Both the position numbers and the translations under genes were made by a program. Source: Leptospira fluminis (GTDB lineage: Bacteria; Spirochaetota; Leptospiria; Leptospirales; Leptospiraceae). Taken from it: a stretch of DNA of 64,000 nucleotides. The DNA lies in the NCBI RefSeq assembly GCF_004771275.1, contig NZ_RQEV01000012.1, positions 248,001 to 312,000 of the forward strand, read 5' to 3'. A model generated the notes under the pieces. That model ran no database searches. It saw nothing but the letters and a program-made list of their open reading frames with translations, and was not told where the DNA came from. This document shows, in pieces, positions 59,148-64,000 of this stretch (position 1 is the first letter of the stretch; every line of letters starts with the position of its first letter).

Positions 59148-61694
59148 TTAAAAATGAAAATACTCGGAATCCCGTTTTAGATCTTCGGCCAGATTCGCCA
59201 AACCTACTGAGCTGGAACTTAACTCCTCAGAAGAAGCCGCGTTGGATTGGGTTAAATCGTTGATATTGGAGATCGTTGTGGAAATTTCGTGAATCGCCAT
59301 TTTTTGTTCCTGGACGGCCGCACGAATGGAATCCGACCTGCTTTTCACTTCTAAGCCGCTTTGGTTCACGGATTCGTTGCTTTTTAGCTGTTCTCCCATG
59401 AAAGCGGAGACTTCGGATATTTTCGCGTAGATCGTTTCTATGTCCCGAATGATTCCTCCGATCACCGCGACCGTCTCCTTGATATTTCCGACTCCGATTC
59501 CGATTTCCGCCTCGTTCGCTTGGATGATCTCTTCTATATCCTTGGTACTGCTGGAGGTCTTATCCGCAAGCTTGGAAATTTCGTCCGCGACTACGGCAAA
59601 TCCTTTTCCCGCAGCCCCCGCTCTGGCGGCTTCTATCGCCGCGTTTAACGCTAACAGGTGGATCTGCTCCGAGATATTCGTGATAATTTCGATCACTCCC
59701 GTGATCTCCTCCGAACTCCGGGAAATCTTTCCTATACTAGTATTCGTTCTCTCGAGGGTCTTGCCTCCCTTTTTCGCGTCTTCCGTAATCCGTTTGACCT
59801 GACCCAGAGCTTCTTCGACGTTTCTGGAAGTGGCGCGTACGGCGGAGGAGAAGGTGTTCATTTCTCCTCCCAAGCGGTCCAGAAGTCGGACCTGCTCGTC
59901 GGTTTGGTGGGAGATGGAATCCATCCCCGCCGAGATTTCCTCGATGGATGCGGAAATTTCCTCCGCTGCCGCCGCTTGACCCTGGGCATTATCCGAAATG
60001 GACTTGAGCGTCGCGGACATCTCCTCGGAGGAGGACGCGAGATTGGAGGATGCGTCGGATATCTTATGAAGTACGCTTTTCACTTTCTTATTGAATTCGT
60101 TGATGCTGATGGACATCTCCCCGATTTCGTTTCGGGAATGCACCGTGATGTTATGACTCAGGTTCCCTTCCGCCATCTTTTCGATCAGCGCTCGGCTCTC
60201 GTTCAATGGATTCAGGCTTTTGGTAAGAATGTAGTAGGTCAAAGCAGCCACTAGAATCAGACCGAAAAAGGAAAAGAAGATCATGTATAGAGCCGTCGAT
60301 AACGCTTGGTCCGCGATTTCTCCGTTTTCGATCGCGACGAAGGATTTGAATCCGTAACCGGGGTTGGATTTATAGATTAAATATTTATAAACTCCGTTCA
60401 GGTTGTAGCGGACGGGTTCGCCCTCCCTGCTGTTCTTGAAATCATCCCGAAAGGAAAATTCCTGCAGCTTTTTCAGACGAAAGGAGGGATTGATATGGCT
60501 CACGAAGGTCATCCGTTCCGACCAAAGTCCCGGGTAACCCGTTTTGCCCACTTTTACGGATTGCAGGATCCAACCTGTCAACTCTCCGATCTTAAAGGAA
60601 AAAACCGCGAAGGTGGTTTTTTCCTCCGTCGGAACCGAAATCCGTTTGATGAGTAGAACCGCCGCCGAACCTCCTTCGGAAGAAGGACCCGGTTCGCTCG
60701 CGAAAATCCGATTTTTGGAAATCTTTTCCGCTATCTGATCCGAGCTAGGAAGAGAGAATTTCTCGGAGATAGGGCCCATATCCGAATTTAACGTTCCTGC
60801 GGAGGCGAGTTTTCTATAGGAATTGCCCTCCGCTTGCCAGATCGCAACCCCCTCGAATCTGTTCTTGGAGGCGAGGAACTTCTCCAGAATGCCGGAGGAT
60901 TCCTTCGCGTCTAACCGAGACAGGAAGTATTTCAAATTCTGGTTTTCCGTCAGATCTTCCGAATCCTTTTCCGCGTCCCGGTAGATGGTTTCGGTAAGTA
61001 TGTCCAGAGTTTGGGCCAGGTTCTTCATCTGTTCGAAATACGCGCCTCTGAGAGAATTGTAAGAGAGCTTGTAAACGATGGTGGAAACTCCGACCGCCAA
61101 AATAAAAACGATGCAAAAAAACGTGAGAGAAAGCGTGCGGTTTAGGCTGATTCTCACCAAAGAGCTAGAGTCTATGGATCCGAAAATGTCCGTCCTGCTT
61201 AAATCCTCTTTGAGCTTTTCCGTTGTCAGATAGAAATACAAGGAAAGGCAGGCGGTCATAAACAAAAGCACGCCGAACAAATTATAATAATCCGCCGCGA
61301 TTCCGGGATCAAAATAGCCGAATAGAAAGGCTGTGATCGCACCGCCTAACAGCATTCGGCTACCGCCTTCCAGGGAATGAAAGATGGGCAGTCGGAACAA
61401 TGCCTTTTGGGCTTTAAAAACGGTTTCGCGATTTACCGCTCCCGTATCGAATTGGCTTCTATATTCGTAGAGTACCTTCAATTTCCAGCGAGTCGTTAGA
61501 GCCGTGTACAAAAGCAGGAATGGAGTGGCGATAGACGCGGCAAGGAGCAGGTTTCGGGTTTGAGATTCGTCAAGCTCCAATACCAGCATAAACAAAAAGA
61601 GAGTGATTGGCACTGCGATAAGAAACGCGACCGCTTCCGTATAGAAAATAAAACGTGCTATGAATTTGTTGATTTCTTTGTTGATTCCTTGCAT
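59148..61694 (-). CDS. Methyl-accepting chemotaxis protein with five extra membrane helices
   Basis: An 848-residue receptor. Five N-terminal hydrophobic helices (~17-39, 50-66, 113-127, 139-153, 188-209) precede a ~250-residue periplasmic sensing region. A sixth helix (~467-490) leads to a HAMP domain ([19 protein letters not shown]) and a full signalling domain with the CheA/CheW-binding tip [34 protein letters not shown]. Standard receptors have two helices, so the N-terminal module is extra. Ligand unknown. Confidence 0.9.
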   Translation of the reverse strand: MQGINKEINKFIARFIFYTEAVAFLIAVPITLFLFMLVLELDESQTRNLLLAASIATPFLLLYTALTTRWKLKVLYEYRSQFDTGAVNRETVFKAQKALFRLPIFHSLEGGSRMLLGGAITAFLFGYFDPGIAADYYNLFGVLLFMTACLSLYFYLTTEKLKEDLSRTDIFGSIDSSSLVRISLNRTLSLTFFCIVFILAVGVSTIVYKLSYNSLRGAYFEQMKNLAQTLDILTETIYRDAEKDSEDLTENQNLKYFLSRLDAKESSGILEKFLASKNRFEGVAIWQAEGNSYRKLASAGTLNSDMGPISEKFSLPSSDQIAEKISKNRIFASEPGPSSEGGSAAVLLIKRISVPTEEKTTFAVFSFKIGELTGWILQSVKVGKTGYPGLWSERMTFVSHINPSFRLKKLQEFSFRDDFKNSREGEPVRYNLNGVYKYLIYKSNPGYGFKSFVAIENGEIADQALSTALYMIFFSFFGLILVAALTYYILTKSLNPLNESRALIEKMAEGNLSHNITVHSRNEIGEMSISINEFNKKVKSVLHKISDASSNLASSSEEMSATLKSISDNAQGQAAAAEEISASIEEISAGMDSISHQTDEQVRLLDRLGGEMNTFSSAVRATSRNVEEALGQVKRITEDAKKGGKTLERTNTSIGKISRSSEEITGVIEIITNISEQIHLLALNAAIEAARAGAAGKGFAVVADEISKLADKTSSSTKDIEEIIQANEAEIGIGVGNIKETVAVIGGIIRDIETIYAKISEVSAFMGEQLKSNESVNQSGLEVKSRSDSIRAAVQEQKMAIHEISTTISNINDLTQSNAASSEELSSSSVGLANLAEDLKRDSEYFHF

Positions 61695-61788
61695 GCGTCT
61701 GCCTGATTGCCTCGAATGATCTAAGCTGTTTTTATTTTCGCATCGGCTTCGACTTTTGGTGGTTGTATCTGAGTTCCCTGGTTAGACG

Positions 61789-61817
61789 GGAAAGACTAAC
61801 CCAGAAAATGTCTTTCC
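61789..61817 (+). repeat. Inverted repeat upstream of the metallophosphoesterase gene
   Basis: GGAAAGAC (61789-61796) and GTCTTTCC (61810-61817), eight perfect pairs with a 13-base spacer. It could be a dimeric-regulator operator or a leader hairpin in the 180-base divergent region between receptor and phosphoesterase. Confidence 0.35.
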
Positions 61818-61818
61818 T

Positions 61819-61878
61819 ATGAGAACACAAGGAATTATTCATGAAGGAACCTTTCTATCGGTAGGACCTTCCCCTTGA
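61819..61878 (+). CDS. Possible 19-codon upstream ORF overlapping the next start
   Basis: ATG at 61819 opens [19 protein letters not shown] and stops at TGA 61876-61878, overlapping the TTG start (61875) of the metallophosphoesterase. No Shine-Dalgarno precedes it. It could be a leader peptide coupling translation, or chance. Confidence 0.25.
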   Translation: MRTQGIIHEGTFLSVGPSP

Positions 61879-62819
61879 AACATCTTTCGCTGGCAATCAT
61901 CGGTGATATCCACGGTTTTTGGACCTCGGTCGATACGGAGTATTTTTCAAAAAGCGAATACGACGCAGTATTATTTACGGGAGATCTCGGGACGTACAGT
62001 ACGGAATCAACATTCCGGGTGGCGCAAGAGATTTCGAAGATCCGAAAGCCCTGCTACTTGGTCCCGGGAAACCACGATACGACTTCTTTGTTCCAACTCT
62101 TGGCAGAAATTCTGCATCTTCCTTCTTTTTTGACCTGGCCTAGTCTTCCTTGGCATCTTAGAAGGTACTCCCGTTTCCGCAAAGAACTTGGAAATATTAG
62201 AATATGCGAATATTCCTTGCATCGTGAAATAGCCGGTCTGGCGATTCTCGGGGCTCGGCCGCTTTCCATGGGCTTTCGTATGAATTTTCTCCCTTTTTTA
62301 CGAAAGAAATTTTCGGTCTCCAGTGTGGCGGATTCCGTCCGGAGGTTGGATTCATTGGGAAAAGAGGCAGCGGAAGCCGGAACGGACGTGCTGGTCTTGG
62401 CGCACAACGGGCCCGCCGGCTTGGGGAGTAGGGCCTCCGATATTTGGGGATGCGATTTCCGAAAAGAAGAAGGGGATTTCGGAGATGCAGACCTAGCTAC
62501 CTTTCTGGAAAACGCCGTATCTTGCAGAAGAGCGCCTAACGTAGTCATCGCAGGTCATATGCACCATCATACGAAACGTTCCGTATTATTTCGAATCTGG
62601 AAGGTCCGGAAGTCCGGAATCCTTTTTATCAATGCGGCTCGAGTTCCGCGGATTTTCCGGGATGCGGAAGGTGTCTCTTGGCACCATCATGTTCGACTAA
62701 CTAGAAAAGACGGTGTCTGGGATGCGGAAGCGGTGTATTTGAGGAAGGGAGTAGAGGAGGTTTTTCCCCTTCCAAAGCTTTTGGAAAGGGAAAAGACCAG
62801 TGTGCAGGAGGGAGATTAG
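61875..62819 (+). CDS. Metallophosphoesterase
   Basis: A 314-residue calcineurin-like phosphoesterase. The metal motifs are complete: IIGDIHGFW (D-x-H), FTGDLGTY (GDxx), PGNHDT, HNGPAG and AGHMHHHT (GHxH). It resembles the TIGR04168 group of cyanobacteria and plants. The start is TTG at 61875 with TAGGA eight bases upstream. Converges with the TPR gene; their stops overlap by three bases. Confidence 0.83.
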   Translation: MKHLSLAIIGDIHGFWTSVDTEYFSKSEYDAVLFTGDLGTYSTESTFRVAQEISKIRKPCYLVPGNHDTTSLFQLLAEILHLPSFLTWPSLPWHLRRYSRFRKELGNIRICEYSLHREIAGLAILGARPLSMGFRMNFLPFLRKKFSVSSVADSVRRLDSLGKEAAEAGTDVLVLAHNGPAGLGSRASDIWGCDFRKEEGDFGDADLATFLENAVSCRRAPNVVIAGHMHHHTKRSVLFRIWKVRKSGILFINAARVPRIFRDAEGVSWHHHVRLTRKDGVWDAEAVYLRKGVEEVFPLPKLLEREKTSVQEGD

Positions 62820-63940
62820 CCCTCTTCCGTAAAGAAATCCAGTTTCGCTTTTACTTCCTCGTTTAAAGGCTGCTTTCTATGGAAGTCCTCCAGAAGTTTG
62901 ACTGCCTCGTCCTTTCTCGCGACGTCGTAATACAATTCGGAAAGCTCGATGACTGGTCTCGGGTCCATCGGGAATTTCCGATGTAGATCCAGATATATTT
63001 CTTCCGCTTTGTCTCGGCTACCTTTCAGCTTGAGAGAGGACGCTTTTCCCAGTAGGGCGAAGTAATCCTCTCCTTCGGAAAGGATCCGGTTGAAGCACTC
63101 GAGAGCCTTATCGTATTCTCCCATCCCGCGTAAGCTGTCCGCATAACGATTGATGATCAACTTGTTGTCGGGATCGAATTCCAAAATCCGCTCCCAGAAT
63201 TCGTTGGCTTTCCGGAAATCCTTCTTTCCTCGATAGGATTCGGCTAACCCGTACAATGCGAAGAAATTCTTAGGATCCAGATCTGCCGCACGACGGTAGT
63301 ATTGTATGGCTTCGTCGAAATCCTTAATCTTGCGATAGCTGTTTCCGATCTCCGTCAATATCTTGATATTGTCAGGTTGGATCACGAGTAATTTTTCCCA
63401 CCAATGGATCGCATCCTTGTATCTTTGGCAGGCAAAGAAGAGATGTCCGAGGCCTACGATCACATACTGGTCTTTCGGATTGATCTGGAGAGCCTGCATG
63501 TAATAGACTTCGGATTCTTTGAAATTCTTGAGCTTTCTATGCGCGTCGGCCACCCGGCTAAGAATGGATGCGTCCGTAATCGTGATATGTCTGTATTCCT
63601 CGGCAATCTCTATCACGCGGTTCAGAAGATTCATTTCGCGATAGCAATTCATCATTCCCATGAGGGAGAATTTGTTCGAGGAATCCTCCTTGATGCATCT
63701 ATTATAATAATCTAATGCTTGTTTGAATTCCTTGCGCTTGAAGTGGAGATCTCCCATCCCCACGAGACCGTACGTGTTTGCCGGTTCCTTGGCGAGAAGT
63801 TCCTTCAGCTTGGATTCCGCCTTGTCCCACTGTCGGCTGTCCAAGTAGCGATAGGCTTCTTTGGCTAGATTCTTGATCTGCGTGAAGTGAGAATCTTCCT
63901 CTTCCTTACCGATTTGCGTCTTTTCAATGGGTTCACTCAT
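62816..63940 (-). CDS. TPR-repeat protein
   Basis: A 374-residue protein from ATG 63940 built of about nine to ten tetratricopeptide repeats, with characteristic pieces such as [53 protein letters not shown] and [24 protein letters not shown] (quoted in part). No signal peptide, so a cytosolic scaffold. The frame is open to the window edge, so a longer start cannot be ruled out. Confidence 0.85.
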   Translation of the reverse strand: MSEPIEKTQIGKEEEDSHFTQIKNLAKEAYRYLDSRQWDKAESKLKELLAKEPANTYGLVGMGDLHFKRKEFKQALDYYNRCIKEDSSNKFSLMGMMNCYREMNLLNRVIEIAEEYRHITITDASILSRVADAHRKLKNFKESEVYYMQALQINPKDQYVIVGLGHLFFACQRYKDAIHWWEKLLVIQPDNIKILTEIGNSYRKIKDFDEAIQYYRRAADLDPKNFFALYGLAESYRGKKDFRKANEFWERILEFDPDNKLIINRYADSLRGMGEYDKALECFNRILSEGEDYFALLGKASSLKLKGSRDKAEEIYLDLHRKFPMDPRPVIELSELYYDVARKDEAVKLLEDFHRKQPLNEEVKAKLDFFTEEG

Positions 63941-64000
63941 GAGATCGAAGGTTCCTTTTTTCCATTTTGAATCGGGCAGAATAAAAACGGCCCTATTCAA

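Overview
The window is a stretch of spirochaete chromosome, almost certainly Leptospira from the LipL32-bearing (pathogenic or intermediate) part of the genus. The strongest marker is a full-length LipL32 lipoprotein gene at 4575-5399. Further support comes from the spirochaete flagellar gene order, including a collar-protein gene flbB, and from several Leptospira-type lipoprotein and outer-membrane genes. Coding density is high. I see no insertion sequence, prophage, CRISPR array, tRNA or rRNA gene.

Layout. 1-6.1 kb: groEL (cut by the window edge) and groES, reading left, behind two CIRCE operators; an Mpo1-like membrane protein; a class III nucleotide cyclase; an SDR protein; lipL32; and a ParB-domain protein with a tryptophan-rich tail. 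6.2-13.9 kb: metK overlapping a transketolase C-terminal-half gene, clpS, a double-hotdog MaoC protein, an M3 oligopeptidase and a GST. 14-24 kb: lipid-related and signalling genes (SDR, sterol-desaturase family, acyl-CoA dehydrogenase, a 7TM-PAS-HATPase receptor, a START-like protein, an outer-membrane protein). This block ends with an unusual fusion of an AGCS amino-acid symporter to phosphatidylserine decarboxylase, followed by a DUF971 gene.

24.1-39.5 kb: a long rightward flagellar operon, fliN(fliY)-fliO-fliP-fliQ-fliR-flhB-flhA-flhF-flhG-orf-fliA-fapA-orf-DUF6115-remA-gmk. Most junctions are 4-base overlaps or short gaps, so the export gate, flagellar placement GTPases and sigma-28 are probably co-expressed. 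40.6-47.8 kb: a leftward flagellar operon, fliF-fliG-fliH-fliI-fliJ-orf-flbB-orf, driven by a visible sigma-70-like promoter. It builds the MS ring, switch, export ATPase and periplasmic collar. Its FliG lacks most torque residues. fliH and fliI are separated by a 381-base GC-rich stem-loop element, and fliJ overlaps the next gene by 128 bases.

47.9-64 kb: trmH; then leftward genes for an M23 peptidase, a NeuB-family synthase, an LTA-synthase-like phosphoglycerol transferase, feoB, feoA and a UbiB-family kinase (the last four tightly linked); an XPB-like helicase-associated protein without a helicase motor; a chemotaxis receptor; a metallophosphoesterase; and a TPR protein. Gene functions are read from motifs and family resemblance. 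No database search was possible.
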